Made by a program: the position numbers and the translations under genes. Under the pieces are notes generated by a model, which saw only the letters and a program-made list of their open reading frames with translations, made no database searches and was not told where the DNA came from. Shown in pieces: positions 1 through 8,035 of a stretch of DNA of 64,000 bases; position 1 is the first letter of the stretch; each line of letters starts with the position of its first letter. Source of the stretch: Deinococcus sp. QL22 (lineage in GTDB: Bacteria; Deinococcota; Deinococci; Deinococcales; Deinococcaceae). The stretch lies in NCBI RefSeq assembly GCF_023370075.1, contig NZ_CP097149.1, forward strand, positions 1,441,001 to 1,505,000. Reading direction: 5' to 3'.

Positions 1-431
1 GCAGCCGCATTCAGATGTTGGGGGAGCGGGCCGAGGAGATGGAAGAAGACCTGTTGCCCCTGCGCGAGCAGCAGCGCGAGTTGGGCGAAAAGGCCGCCGA
101 ACTGCGGGCCGAACACCGCGCCCTGCGCCCCAGCCTCGGCGAACTGGAAACCGAAGACGAGGCGCGAGTTCAGACCCTGCGTGATCAGGGCGAGGGCGCA
201 CGCGCCGAACGTGCCGAACTGGTCGCCAATCTCGACGCCCGCACCGTCAAGGAATACGACATGATCCGTAAGGCCAAAAAGGGTCTGGGGGTCGTGGAGA
301 TTTCGGCCGGGCGCTGCACAGGCTGCAACGTGAACTTGCCTGTCAACGTGCAGCAAAAAGCGGCGCTGGGCAAGCTGCCGCCCGTGAAGTGTCCCTCCTG
401 CGGACGCTTCCTGATCCGGCTGGATGTCTAG
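1..431 (+). CDS. C4-type zinc ribbon domain protein (5' end outside window)
   Basis: The reading frame is open from base 3, so the gene begins upstream of the window and only its C-terminal part of about 142 residues is present. The visible part starts as a charged, Glu/Arg/Leu-rich coiled coil and ends in a zinc ribbon with two CxxC pairs (CTGC and CPSC) about 25 residues apart. This layout, long coiled coil then C4 zinc ribbon, is that of the HP0958/FlgZ and CdsZ-like family, whose members bind RNA or protein partners. No flagellar or type III genes are near, so the partner here is unknown. The family assignment is good; the function is not known. Confidence 0.8.
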   Translation, partial: SRIQMLGERAEEMEEDLLPLREQQRELGEKAAELRAEHRALRPSLGELETEDEARVQTLRDQGEGARAERAELVANLDARTVKEYDMIRKAKKGLGVVEISAGRCTGCNVNLPVNVQQKAALGKLPPVKCPSCGRFLIRLDV

Positions 432-693
432 GTAACCGTTTCTATTCAAGAATTGGCCTGAATCCTGAGTTTTTGCGGCTCTATCGGCCCCTCGTTCTCT
501 TCGGAGGGCCGGGGGCTGTATCTTGTAGCTTGAAAGTCATATCGCTACAACCTGTTGTGCCGGATTTGTTTATGAACGTACAATTGAACGACGCTAATTA
601 TTTCTAGAGTTGGGCCAGAAGGACATACCTGTACAGCCACTGTGGTCGTGCGGTTTGACCGACGTGACCTGTCACGGATTTCCCTCATTTTCC

Positions 694-699
694 AAGGAG
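694..699 (+). promoter_or_regulatory. Ribosome binding site that fixes the nrdJ start
   Basis: AAGGAG lies 8 bases before the ATG at 708. The frame is open for 22 more codons upstream (to 642), but that stretch has no ribosome site and reads as non-conserved, so the ATG at 708 is preferred. Confidence 0.75.
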
Positions 700-707
700 C
701 CTCCACC

Positions 708-3700
708 ATGACCAGCCTGCCCCTGTCTACCCTGACCCACTTTGACGACAACGCCCAGCACATTGCCAAGCGCCAGTATTTGCAGCCCAGCGACGGCGAT
801 ATTGCGGGCATGTTCCGGCGGATTGCCAACTGGGTGGCGGGGGCGGAAGCACCGGAAGTGCGTCAGGAGTGGGCGCAGCAATATTTTGACCTGATGGCCG
901 AAAAGAAGTTCTGCCCCGGTGGGCGCGTGCTGGCAGGGGCAGGTACGCAGCACGGCAACGTTCTGAACTGCTTTGTGCAGGGGGCCACTGCGCACGACCC
1001 CGCCAGCTTTGAGGGCGTGATGGAAGTCGCCAAGAAACTGGCCTTAGTCACCAAAGTGGGCGGCGGCAACGGCGTCAATCTGGACGTATATCTGCCCCGC
1101 GCCGAGGGCAGCCGCAGCGACGCGGGCGTGCGCGGCTGGGCCTACATGAGCGCCGCGCACGCCGACGTGGGCGACTTTATAGAAGGGCTGATGCGCCCGC
1201 CCACACAGCCCGACGGTGACAAGCAACCGGTGGCGATTCGCAACTGGACGCGGGTCATTTACGGGCAGGCCATCCGGCCCGAACTGGTGGCGCAGGCCCG
1301 CCAGAACGGAGTTCAGATCGTGCGGGCGCTCCCCGAGGGCGTACAGTCCGTACCCGACGATATGGGCGGGATCACCGACTCTGCCAGAAAGGTGGCCGAG
1401 GATGCCAAGCTGGGGCTGGAGCCACGTATCAACCTGTCCGAGATGCGGGCCGAGGGTGCGCCCATCAAGGGATCGGGGGGCACTTCTTCCGGCCCAGTCA
1501 GCTTCTTGATGGAAATTTTCGACAACTTCCTGGAGTGGGCCAACCGGGGCGCGGAGCAGAGCGGGCCAGTGAATACGCTGCGCTTCGTGTACTCGCCGGT
1601 GTTGCGCGTGGTCCGTCAGGGCGGCACGCGGCGCGGGGCGGGCATGGCGACCATCTCCATAGACCACCCCGATGTGCTGGACTTCCTGACCGCCAAAGAC
1701 CTGGATCGCGAGGCTGCCGAGGGCGATATTTCCACCTTCAACATCTCGATTCTGGTGGGCGAGAAATTCTGGAATGCCTTGCAGACCGACGCCGTGTGGC
1801 CCATTGCCGCGCAGGACGTTCCCGGCAAATATGCGCTGATGCTTCAGGTAGTCGCGTATGACGGCACGCTGCCCACCCTGCCCGACCGCGCAGACGACGG
1901 CGCACGTGGCGTGCCTGTGTATCAACAGCCCGGTTCTGGCACTGGCATTCCGGCCCGCTGGCTGTGGGATCAGATCGCCCAGCACGCCTGGAGCACGGGC
2001 GAACCCGGCCTGATTTTTGCGGATCGCGTGAACGAATACAGCGCCCTGAAAGACCTGGGCGAGCGCTACCAGATTCGGAGTACGAATCCCTGCGGCGAAA
2101 TCCCGCTGACGGTGGGCGAACCCTGCGACCTCGGGGCCATCAATCTGGCCGCCTACGTTCAGAACAGCACCTTCAATTTCCCCGCCTTCCGCGCCGATGT
2201 TCGTACCTGCGTCCGCTTTCTGGACGACGTGCTGGACGTGAATGTGTTCGCGCTGGAAGACAACCGCATCGCCTCGCAAGACCTGCGCCGCCTCGGCCTG
2301 GGCGTGATGGGACTGGCCGACGCGCTGATCAAGCTGGGCCTGCGCTACGACAACGACGCCGGGCGGCAGGCCATTGCCGAAATTATGGGGGCGCTGCGCG
2401 AGGAAGCGGTGGCCGAAAGCGAACGCCTCGGTGCAGAGCGCGGCGTGTACCCGGTGTATACCCGCAACGCCGACAAGATGCCGCACGCGCCCCGCCGCAA
2501 CGTGGCCGTGCTGACGGTGGCCCCGACTGGCACCACGAGTATGCTGATGGGCGTGTCCAGCGGCATTGAGCCAGTCTTCAGCCCGTTCATCTGGCGCAAG
2601 ATCGGCAGCGAGTACCGCGCACTGTTGGCCCCACTGTTCGTGGAACTGCTGGAAACCTACCCGCCCGCCGCCAATATGGATGACGGCAAGGGCGGCTGGA
2701 ACTGGGACAAGGTGACCGAAGCCGTGTCCGAAAACCACGGCAGCGTGGTGGGCTTGGCCTTCATCCCCGACGCCCTCCAGCAGGTGTTCGTGTGCGCCCA
2801 CGACATCGCGCCCGCCGACCATGTGCGGATGCAGGGCACGGTGCAGGTGGCCTTCGATGCGGAGGGCTACGCGGCCAACAGCCTCAGCAAGACCATCAAT
2901 CTGCCCAACAGCGCCACCGTGCAGGACGTGCAGGACGCCTACAGCGAGGCCTACCGCACGGGCTGCAAGGGCATCACCGTGTACCGCGATGGCTCGCGCC
3001 AGTTTCAGGTGTTGAGTACGAGTAAAACCAAGGAGAAGAAGGCGGAAGAAGCCGAGGTTCCAGCTGAGCAAGTGCCTGCCCTGCAGGCCGCCGATGTGAT
3101 GGGCGAGAGCCTGCAGGACGAACCCGTGAGCGTGCCTACTCCTGTGGCCGCGCCGCAACCTGCTCCCCGCGCCGCCGCGTCCACCGCTCCCGTCTACGAG
3201 CGCCCCGCCCGCTTGCAGGGCATCACCGATATGGTCAAGCTGACCGACCCGACCAGCGGCCACCGCCGAAGCTTCCTTGTCACAGTCAACCATCTGGGCG
3301 GCAAACCTGTAGAGGTCATGGTGATCAGCGGGCGGGCAGGCGACGAGGCCAACGCCGACTCCGAAGCGCTGGGCCGGGTGGTCAGCATTGCCCTCCAGCA
3401 CGGCGTTCCTGCACAGGCCATCATCAAAACCCTGCGCGGCCTGAACGGCGGGCTGTACGGCAGCTACAACGGGCGCTTGGTGGGCAGCAAAGCCGACCTG
3501 ATCGCAGTGGCGCTGGAAACCTTCCAGAAAGACATGGATGCCGGAGCCTTGCCGCCGCTGGCTGGGGGCAGCAGCGATACGCCAGCCGCCGCGCTTACTG
3601 GTGTCAGCGTGTCCGGCGTGAGTGTGTCGGGCATGGACAGCATGAGCCGCGAACGCTGTCCTGTGTGCGAGGAAAAAGCTGTGATCCGCGAAGAGGGTTG

Positions 3701-3740
3701 CCTGAAATGTCAGGCGTGCGGCTATAGCAAGTGCGGTTAA
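708..3740 (+). CDS. nrdJ: Adenosylcobalamin-dependent (class II) ribonucleoside reductase
   Basis: A protein of 1010 residues that reduces ribonucleotides to deoxyribonucleotides using a B12-generated thiyl radical. The catalytic barrel shows NPCGEIPL with the active-site Cys at about residue 462 and Glu at 464, and the phosphate loop APTGTTSMLMG. The N-terminal region has NCFVQ with the redox Cys. The last 30 residues form a Cys-rich zinc ribbon (CPVC, CLKCQACGYSKCG) that re-reduces the active site, preceded by a Pro/Ala-rich linker at about 770-840. Length fits vitamin B12-dependent reductases. It stands alone, without nrdA, nrdB or nrdD nearby. It needs no oxygen and no iron radical subunit, a useful property for repair-heavy DNA synthesis. 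Confidence 0.96.
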   Translation: MTSLPLSTLTHFDDNAQHIAKRQYLQPSDGDIAGMFRRIANWVAGAEAPEVRQEWAQQYFDLMAEKKFCPGGRVLAGAGTQHGNVLNCFVQGATAHDPASFEGVMEVAKKLALVTKVGGGNGVNLDVYLPRAEGSRSDAGVRGWAYMSAAHADVGDFIEGLMRPPTQPDGDKQPVAIRNWTRVIYGQAIRPELVAQARQNGVQIVRALPEGVQSVPDDMGGITDSARKVAEDAKLGLEPRINLSEMRAEGAPIKGSGGTSSGPVSFLMEIFDNFLEWANRGAEQSGPVNTLRFVYSPVLRVVRQGGTRRGAGMATISIDHPDVLDFLTAKDLDREAAEGDISTFNISILVGEKFWNALQTDAVWPIAAQDVPGKYALMLQVVAYDGTLPTLPDRADDGARGVPVYQQPGSGTGIPARWLWDQIAQHAWSTGEPGLIFADRVNEYSALKDLGERYQIRSTNPCGEIPLTVGEPCDLGAINLAAYVQNSTFNFPAFRADVRTCVRFLDDVLDVNVFALEDNRIASQDLRRLGLGVMGLADALIKLGLRYDNDAGRQAIAEIMGALREEAVAESERLGAERGVYPVYTRNADKMPHAPRRNVAVLTVAPTGTTSMLMGVSSGIEPVFSPFIWRKIGSEYRALLAPLFVELLETYPPAANMDDGKGGWNWDKVTEAVSENHGSVVGLAFIPDALQQVFVCAHDIAPADHVRMQGTVQVAFDAEGYAANSLSKTINLPNSATVQDVQDAYSEAYRTGCKGITVYRDGSRQFQVLSTSKTKEKKAEEAEVPAEQVPALQAADVMGESLQDEPVSVPTPVAAPQPAPRAAASTAPVYERPARLQGITDMVKLTDPTSGHRRSFLVTVNHLGGKPVEVMVISGRAGDEANADSEALGRVVSIALQHGVPAQAIIKTLRGLNGGLYGSYNGRLVGSKADLIAVALETFQKDMDAGALPPLAGGSSDTPAAALTGVSVSGVSVSGMDSMSRERCPVCEEKAVIREEGCLKCQACGYSKCG

Positions 3741-3756
3741 GAGTGATATAGACGCG

Positions 3757-3790
3757 AAAAATTGGCCCCGACTGAATAATGTCGGGGCCA
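3757..3790 (-). terminator. Rho-independent terminator of the sugar dehydrogenase gene
   Basis: A perfect 10-bp stem (TGGCCCCGAC at 3763-3772 with GTCGGGGCCA at 3781-3790) and an 8-base loop. On the minus strand it is followed by a run of five U (3757-3761), so it ends the leftward gene that stops at 3808. It lies between converging genes and may also slow nrdJ transcripts. Confidence 0.8.
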
Positions 3791-3807
3791 TGTCTATTGG
3801 GCGCACT

Positions 3808-4923
3808 TTACTTGCTGAATTTCAAAATCCGCCCTGTTCCGTACTCCGCCACATACAGTTCGCCCTGCTCATCTTCGCCAAAGGTGCTGGGGCTGCCCAC
3901 GCGCCCAATCTGCGCCTTCTTCCAGCTAGCACCGCTGGCGGGGGCGGCCCACAGGGTTCCGCTGGCAAAGTCGGCAAATACGTACTGGCCCTTCAGGGCG
4001 GGAATGGCGCTGCCCCGGTATACGTAGCCGCCCGTGATGCTCTGGCCTTCATTGCGGCCATACACCAGCACGGGCGCTTTCAGGCCAGCGCTGGTGCAGT
4101 TGCTGGACGGCTCGTAGCACTGCGTACCCTCGCGGATTTTCCAGCCGTAATTCTCGCCGCCTTTGCTGGCGCGGGGTTGGCGGTCTACTTCCTCCTGCTC
4201 GTTCTGGCCCACGTCGGCAATGATCAGGTCCCCCGAAGTGCGGTCAAAGCTGAAGCGCCAGGGATTTCGCAGGCCATACGCCCAGATATACGGATTGGCC
4301 CCCTTGCGGCTGGCAAACGGATTGCCAGGGGCAGGTTTGGCCGCGTCGCCCCGCACGTCGAAACGCAGGATTTTGCCTAGGGGCGAGGCCAGATTCTGCC
4401 CGTTGTTCTGGGGGTCGCCACCGCTGCCGCCGTCGCCTAGTCCCAGATACAGGAACTTGTCGGGGCCAAAGGCCAATTGCCCGCCGTTGTGGTTGGCATA
4501 CGGCTGCTTGGCCGTAAACAGCGTGCGTGCGCTGGCCGGGTCTGCGCGGGAAAAGTCGGCGGTGGCGGTGTAGCGGGCCAGCACCGTATCGCCGTTCAGG
4601 TCGGTGTAGTGCACGTAGACGCGGCGGTTGGTTTTGTAAGCTGGGTCAAAGGCCAACCCCAGCAGACCACGTTCCCCGCCCGCACTGGTGCGCCTCCGCA
4701 AGTCCAAGAACAAATTCGGTTGAATTTTTCCGCCCGTAAGAGTCCGGATACGTCCGTCCTGTTGCGCCACGTACAGGCGGTTGCTTCCGTCGCCCGCATG
4801 AGTCAGGGCCGTCACCTGCTCCAGCCCACTTACGAACGGCGTGAGCTTCACGGCAGGCGCGGTCTGGGCCTGGGCAGAGGCCAGCAGCAACGTCAGGGCC
4901 GCCGCCAAGCCCGCTTTAATCAT
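3808..4923 (-). CDS. PQQ-dependent soluble sugar dehydrogenase family protein (YliI/Hhip type), secreted
   Basis: A 371-residue protein from the ATG at 4923. Residues 1-20 form a signal peptide ending AQAQ. The rest is a six-bladed beta-propeller of the glucose/sorbosone dehydrogenase family, with GLLGLAFDP, NHNGGQLAFGPD, LGLGDGGSGGDP and WAYGLRNPWRFSFD, the conserved PQQ/Ca2+ and active-site strips. Members oxidise aldoses in the periplasm, donating electrons through PQQ. No pqq genes are in the window, so cofactor supply is unknown. A longer open frame exists to 4986, but the signal peptide is placed correctly only from 4923. The start overlaps the end of the upstream lipoprotein gene by 8 bases, suggesting translational coupling. 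Confidence 0.9.
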   Translation of the reverse strand: MIKAGLAAALTLLLASAQAQTAPAVKLTPFVSGLEQVTALTHAGDGSNRLYVAQQDGRIRTLTGGKIQPNLFLDLRRRTSAGGERGLLGLAFDPAYKTNRRVYVHYTDLNGDTVLARYTATADFSRADPASARTLFTAKQPYANHNGGQLAFGPDKFLYLGLGDGGSGGDPQNNGQNLASPLGKILRFDVRGDAAKPAPGNPFASRKGANPYIWAYGLRNPWRFSFDRTSGDLIIADVGQNEQEEVDRQPRASKGGENYGWKIREGTQCYEPSSNCTSAGLKAPVLVYGRNEGQSITGGYVYRGSAIPALKGQYVFADFASGTLWAAPASGASWKKAQIGRVGSPSTFGEDEQGELYVAEYGTGRILKFSK

Positions 4924-5095
4924 CTTCGCCTTCACTGTCGTTTTCCTGACTTTGCTCGGTGACCGTGCCGGAATCCTCATCGTCATCGTTGCCCCCGGCA
5001 GGGCTGCACGCGGCGAGGCTGAAGACCACCAGGCCCCCCAACATCCAGCGAATGACGTGCTGCGCGGGCGATGGCCGAACTGGAGAAGGTTGCAT
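4916..5095 (-). CDS. Small acidic lipoprotein, hypothetical
   Basis: A 59-residue product starting MQPSPVRP. It has a hydrophobic stretch and a lipobox SLAAC at about residues 27-31, so it should be cleaved and lipidated at Cys31. The mature part is very short and strongly acidic (runs of Asp and Glu). No domain is recognised. It lies directly upstream of the secreted sugar dehydrogenase and overlaps its start by 8 bases, so the two are probably co-translated; an accessory or metal-binding role is only a guess. A TAGGCT box lies 5 bases before the ATG, so the mRNA may be leaderless. Confidence 0.6.
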   Translation of the reverse strand: MQPSPVRPSPAQHVIRWMLGGLVVFSLAACSPAGGNDDDEDSGTVTEQSQENDSEGEDD

Positions 5096-5205
5096 GCCCC
5101 AGCCTAGAAGCCGCGCTGACCGGGTGGATGTGTAGGCTCTCAGTATTTGCTGGGTAAGGGTTGAGTGATCTGGGCAGGCCACAGCAAAAGCGGGTAGGCT
5201 CAGCC

Positions 5206-5565
5206 ATGTCTCTGACCGATACCGTGAGTACCGCCGCAGAACAATATCGCCGCCCCGGCCCAGAGCGCCTGAAACTGTACGGCAGCCTATTCGCCCTGCT
5301 GATTCTCACGGCCACCTTAGGCCGCAAACGCAGCGGAGAACTCGGCACACGCGCCACGCTGAAGCAGAGTTCATTTGCCCGGATCATGTTTATGGACATC
5401 GGCGCGGTGAGTACACTGGGAGCGCTGTATCTCGTGCTGAACGGCAAGACCCCCGTGCGTGTGCCCGCCGCCCTCGCCACTCTGTTTGTCGGTAGCTTTG
5501 CGCTCTTGCCTGCGCTCGCCTACGAAGATTGGGTCGCCATGCAGAACAAGGACAGCGCCGAGTAA
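5206..5565 (+). CDS. Small integral membrane protein, hypothetical
   Basis: A 119-residue protein starting MSLTDTVSTAAEQYRR. Three hydrophobic segments are visible, at roughly residues 27-40, 65-80 and 90-108, separated by a basic loop (GRKRSGELGTR). I do not recognise the family. The ATG at 5206 is preferred over an upstream in-frame start because a TAGGCT box sits 5 bases before it, the pattern of a leaderless gene. The next gene starts 2 bases after its stop, so they probably form one transcript. Confidence 0.65.
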   Translation: MSLTDTVSTAAEQYRRPGPERLKLYGSLFALLILTATLGRKRSGELGTRATLKQSSFARIMFMDIGAVSTLGALYLVLNGKTPVRVPAALATLFVGSFALLPALAYEDWVAMQNKDSAE

Positions 5566-5567
5566 GC

Positions 5568-6095
5568 ATGTCGCTGTTCATCATCACAGGCGTCCCTGGC
5601 ACCGGGAAAAGTAGCCTTTGCCGGGCGTTGATGGAGCAGTATCCGTTCGGCCTACATTTGCCTGTAGACGATCTGCGGGAATGGGTCGTGTCCGGCATTG
5701 CCCACCCCGTGCCTGCATTCACGCCCGAAACGCAGCGGCAGTTTGACCTGGCGCGGCAAAGTGCGGGCCAGACGGCTGAGATCTATCACCGGGCCGGGTT
5801 TGCCGTTGCCATCGACGATGTGCTTGGGCCAGCCGACCTCTCCACTTTCGGGCTATCGGAGCAGGCCACCAATACCCTGCTGTGGGCCGAGCTGGACGTG
5901 ATTTTAGAGCGCAACCGCCTGCGCCAGAACAAGCACTTTGACCCGCTGACGCTGGAGCCTGTGATTCGGATGCTGCACGCCAGTCAGGACAGAGAGGAAT
6001 TTAGGCGGCAGGGCTGGAAGGTGGTGGATACGACGCGCCTCACACTGGAGGAAGCGGTGAGAGCAGTCTTGCAGGCAACAGAAAACGTGGACTGA
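5568..6095 (+). CDS. P-loop kinase/ATPase of unknown substrate
   Basis: A 175-residue protein with a Walker A loop GVPGTGKSSL at about residues 8-17, followed by a short nucleoside-kinase-like core (DDVLGPAD, and a lid-like RNRLRQNKHFD). It resembles small zeta-toxin/chloramphenicol phosphotransferase-like and shikimate-kinase-like AAA_33 proteins, which phosphorylate small molecules. The substrate cannot be told from sequence. The start at 5568 places the P-loop at the usual distance from the N-terminus. It begins 2 bases after the preceding small membrane protein. Confidence 0.75.
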   Translation: MSLFIITGVPGTGKSSLCRALMEQYPFGLHLPVDDLREWVVSGIAHPVPAFTPETQRQFDLARQSAGQTAEIYHRAGFAVAIDDVLGPADLSTFGLSEQATNTLLWAELDVILERNRLRQNKHFDPLTLEPVIRMLHASQDREEFRRQGWKVVDTTRLTLEEAVRAVLQATENVD

Positions 6096-6136
6096 GGTTG
6101 CCCCCAGATCCACGTTATTGCTGAGTTGTGCTGGCC

Positions 6137-7459
6137 TCAGTCGTCGTTGTTTGCGCCCTTCTCCCGCTTGTACGGCCCCTTTTCCTTCCACTTCAGGCGT
6201 ACCGGAATGCCCGCCAGATCCAAGTCTTCTCGGATGCGGTTTTGCAAGTAGCCTTCATAAGAGCGCGTGACAAAATCGGCGCGGTTGCAGAAGATGGCGA
6301 ACGTGGGCGGCGAGGTCTCCACCTGCGTCATGAAGTACATCTTCAGCTTCTTGCCGTGGAAGTTGGGCACGCTCTGGCGCATCTGCCAGACTTCCAGCCA
6401 GCGGTTCAGTTCGCTGGTCGGAATGCGTGACTGCCACTTGGCGTGCAGTTTCATGGCCTCGGCCAGCATCTCGTGAATGCCGTACTCGTTGATGGCGCTG
6501 GTGTACACACGCGGCGCGTAGCTGATGTGGTGCAGCTTTTGGGCAAGGTCTTTTTCGGTGAATTTCAGGTCTTCATCGGGGATCAGGTCCCACTTGTTGA
6601 CCACCACGATCACGGGTTTGCCGCTTTCGTAGGCCAAATTTGCCAGCTTCAGTTCGTGGTCGCCCAGATCGCCCGCGTTGACGACCAGCCAGATGAGGTC
6701 GCTGCGGGCAATGGCCGCCTGAGACCGCTGAATCGCGTAATCCTCGATGGCCGTATCGGGCTTTTTGCGAATGCCCGCCGTATCCACCAGCACGAATCGC
6801 TGCCCGCCGTAATCCCATTCCACGTCCAGACTGTCGCGGGTGGTACCGGGTTGGTCGGCCACAATGGCCCGCTCGGTCTGGGTCATGGCGTTCAGTAGGC
6901 TGGATTTGCCCACGTTGGGCCGTCCAATCAGGCTGATTCGGATGGGCGCGATTTCTGAGACATCCTCGTCGTCTTCGGGCAGGTGGCTCATGACCCTATC
7001 CATCAGGTCGTCCAGCCCGCGTGCGTGCTCGGCGCTCACGGCGATGGGTTCGCCAAAGCCCAGCGCCCACAACTCGGACAGATACACCTCATGTTTGGGG
7101 CTGTCAATCTTGTTCGCCATTGCGATCACGGGCTTGCCCAGTTTCCGCAGCCAGTCGGCCACTTCATAGTCGGCGGCGCTCAGGCCCTCGCGGGGATCGA
7201 GCACAAAAATTACGGCCTGTGCGCCTTCCATCGCCCATTCCGCCTTCTCACGAATCGCGGCTTCCCACTCGTCGCCGCTCCACAATCCGCCCGTATCAAT
7301 GAGTGTAATGCGGTGGTTCTGGTACAACATCAGGCCTTCTTTGGCATCCCGCGTCACGCCGGGAAAATCGGCTACTACAGCTTCGCGCCGCCCAATCAGG
7401 CGGTTAAACAGGCTGGACTTACCGACGTTTGGTCGGCCTACTACGGCTACTTTATGCAT
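6137..7459 (-). CDS. der: Ribosome-assembly GTPase Der (EngA)
   Basis: A 440-residue protein with the two tandem GTPase domains unique to Der. Each has a G1 loop GRPNVGKSS (about residues 8-16 and 178-186), a DTGG or DTAG G3 motif and an NKxD G4 motif (NKID about 118, NKWD about 295). The C-terminal third is the KH-like domain. Der binds the 50S precursor and is essential for large-subunit maturation. The ATG at 7459 has an AAGGAG site about 10 bases upstream. Convergent with the preceding kinase gene. Confidence 0.97.
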   Translation of the reverse strand: MHKVAVVGRPNVGKSSLFNRLIGRREAVVADFPGVTRDAKEGLMLYQNHRITLIDTGGLWSGDEWEAAIREKAEWAMEGAQAVIFVLDPREGLSAADYEVADWLRKLGKPVIAMANKIDSPKHEVYLSELWALGFGEPIAVSAEHARGLDDLMDRVMSHLPEDDEDVSEIAPIRISLIGRPNVGKSSLLNAMTQTERAIVADQPGTTRDSLDVEWDYGGQRFVLVDTAGIRKKPDTAIEDYAIQRSQAAIARSDLIWLVVNAGDLGDHELKLANLAYESGKPVIVVVNKWDLIPDEDLKFTEKDLAQKLHHISYAPRVYTSAINEYGIHEMLAEAMKLHAKWQSRIPTSELNRWLEVWQMRQSVPNFHGKKLKMYFMTQVETSPPTFAIFCNRADFVTRSYEGYLQNRIREDLDLAGIPVRLKWKEKGPYKREKGANNDD

Positions 7460-7680
7460 TGTGGACGCTCCTTCTCGGTGTCGAATCAGCTTCCGCGTCA
7501 GGGAAGGATTCGCCGTTGCCCGCCGTCACGCTGAACGCTTCGGGCCATAGACTGAAGAGTGTAACGCAGTTTGACTGGGGCAAATGTGGGCGAACGCGGA
7601 TGCATAAGCTTGTCGCTCCCAGAAGTCGTTGAGGGTTGTGGAATGCGTGCTAGGCAAGTTTTTAAACCCACTTGCATAAT

Positions 7681-7709
7681 TTGACAGTGCCTGCATACCG
7701 CGCTATATT
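7681..7709 (+). promoter_or_regulatory. Strong sigma-A promoter, mini-unit copy 1
   Basis: TTGACA at 7681-7686 and TATATT at 7704-7709, separated by 17 bases. The spacer carries the word GCATACCGCGC that is shared by all three copies in this window. The predicted start is near 7716. Confidence 0.75.
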
Positions 7710-7732
7710 GATCCCAATCAAGTAGGTACAGC

Positions 7733-7760
7733 CACCGTCCGAGCAGGGCGATTTTTTTTT
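7733..7760 (+). terminator. Terminator of mini-unit copy 1
   Basis: CACCGTCC, a 5-base loop, then GGGCGA followed by nine T. Together with the promoter it would release an RNA of about 45 bases with no coding capacity. Confidence 0.75.
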
Positions 7761-7906
7761 GTTTTGGTATTGATCGGGGAGTGTCCGACTTTCCGGTTGA
7801 CCTTCAGTAGATTGTTGAACTCTGTATATAGTGGCCGAGTTTCGTTGGCTGAAACAAAGCAGTCAACGCTGTCTGGAACGGGATTTTTGAGACCCGCCTG
7901 CATGAT

Positions 7907-7935
7907 TTGACAAGCCTTGCATACCGCGCTATATT
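7907..7935 (+). promoter_or_regulatory. Strong sigma-A promoter, mini-unit copy 2
   Basis: TTGACA at 7907-7912, a 17-base spacer containing GCATACCGCGC, and TATATT at 7930-7935. Similarity to copy 1 extends about 25 bases upstream of the -35 box (ACCC..CTGCAT.ATTTGACA). Confidence 0.75.
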
Positions 7936-7945
7936 TGCCTTATCA

Positions 7946-7968
7946 CCGTCCGAGAAGGGCGGATTTTT
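7946..7968 (+). terminator. Terminator of mini-unit copy 2
   Basis: A 6-bp stem CCGTCC/GGGCGG with loop GAGAA, then ATTTTT. It lies only about 10 bases after the -10 box, so the transcript would be little more than the hairpin. Confidence 0.75.
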
Positions 7969-7993
7969 CGTTTTGGCCTCTGGCACAACACAA

Positions 7994-8019
7994 CCGCCGC
8001 CTTAGTTTGTAGGCGGCGG
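7994..8019 (-). terminator. Perfect inverted repeat after the cytochrome gene
   Basis: CCGCCGCCT (7994-8002) pairs with AGGCGGCGG (8011-8019) over an 8-base loop. It follows the stop of the leftward cytochrome c gene at 8036 but lacks a clear U run, so it may be a 3'-end stabilising stem or an imperfect terminator. Confidence 0.5.
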
Positions 8020-8035
8020 CTTGCGTTTCAGCTTC

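Larger units (their letters stand above)
7460..8035. other. Gene-free region carrying two tandem mini transcription units
   Basis: This 576-base stretch between der and a cytochrome gene has no convincing coding frame. It holds two related copies (about 7655-7760 and 7883-7968) of a promoter followed within about 45 bases by a terminator, described separately, and an inverted repeat at 7994-8019. Base composition is lower in GC than the neighbouring genes, as expected of promoter-rich DNA. Confidence 0.7.

Noticed and set aside
432..707. B12 riboswitch upstream of nrdJ
   Set aside because: A class II reductase needs B12, so I looked, but the gap has no B12-box consensus or the needed length; a coincidental GC-rich stem (439-520) is not enough.
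1044..3806. Very long open frame (920 codons) antisense to nrdJ
   Set aside because: It is the mirror of a high-GC gene with strong codon bias; the product is His/Gly/Ala-rich with no domain, and nrdJ in the other strand is unmistakable.
7718..7986. Short minus-strand frames over the mini-units
   Set aside because: They read through the promoter and terminator elements and have no start signal or conserved content.
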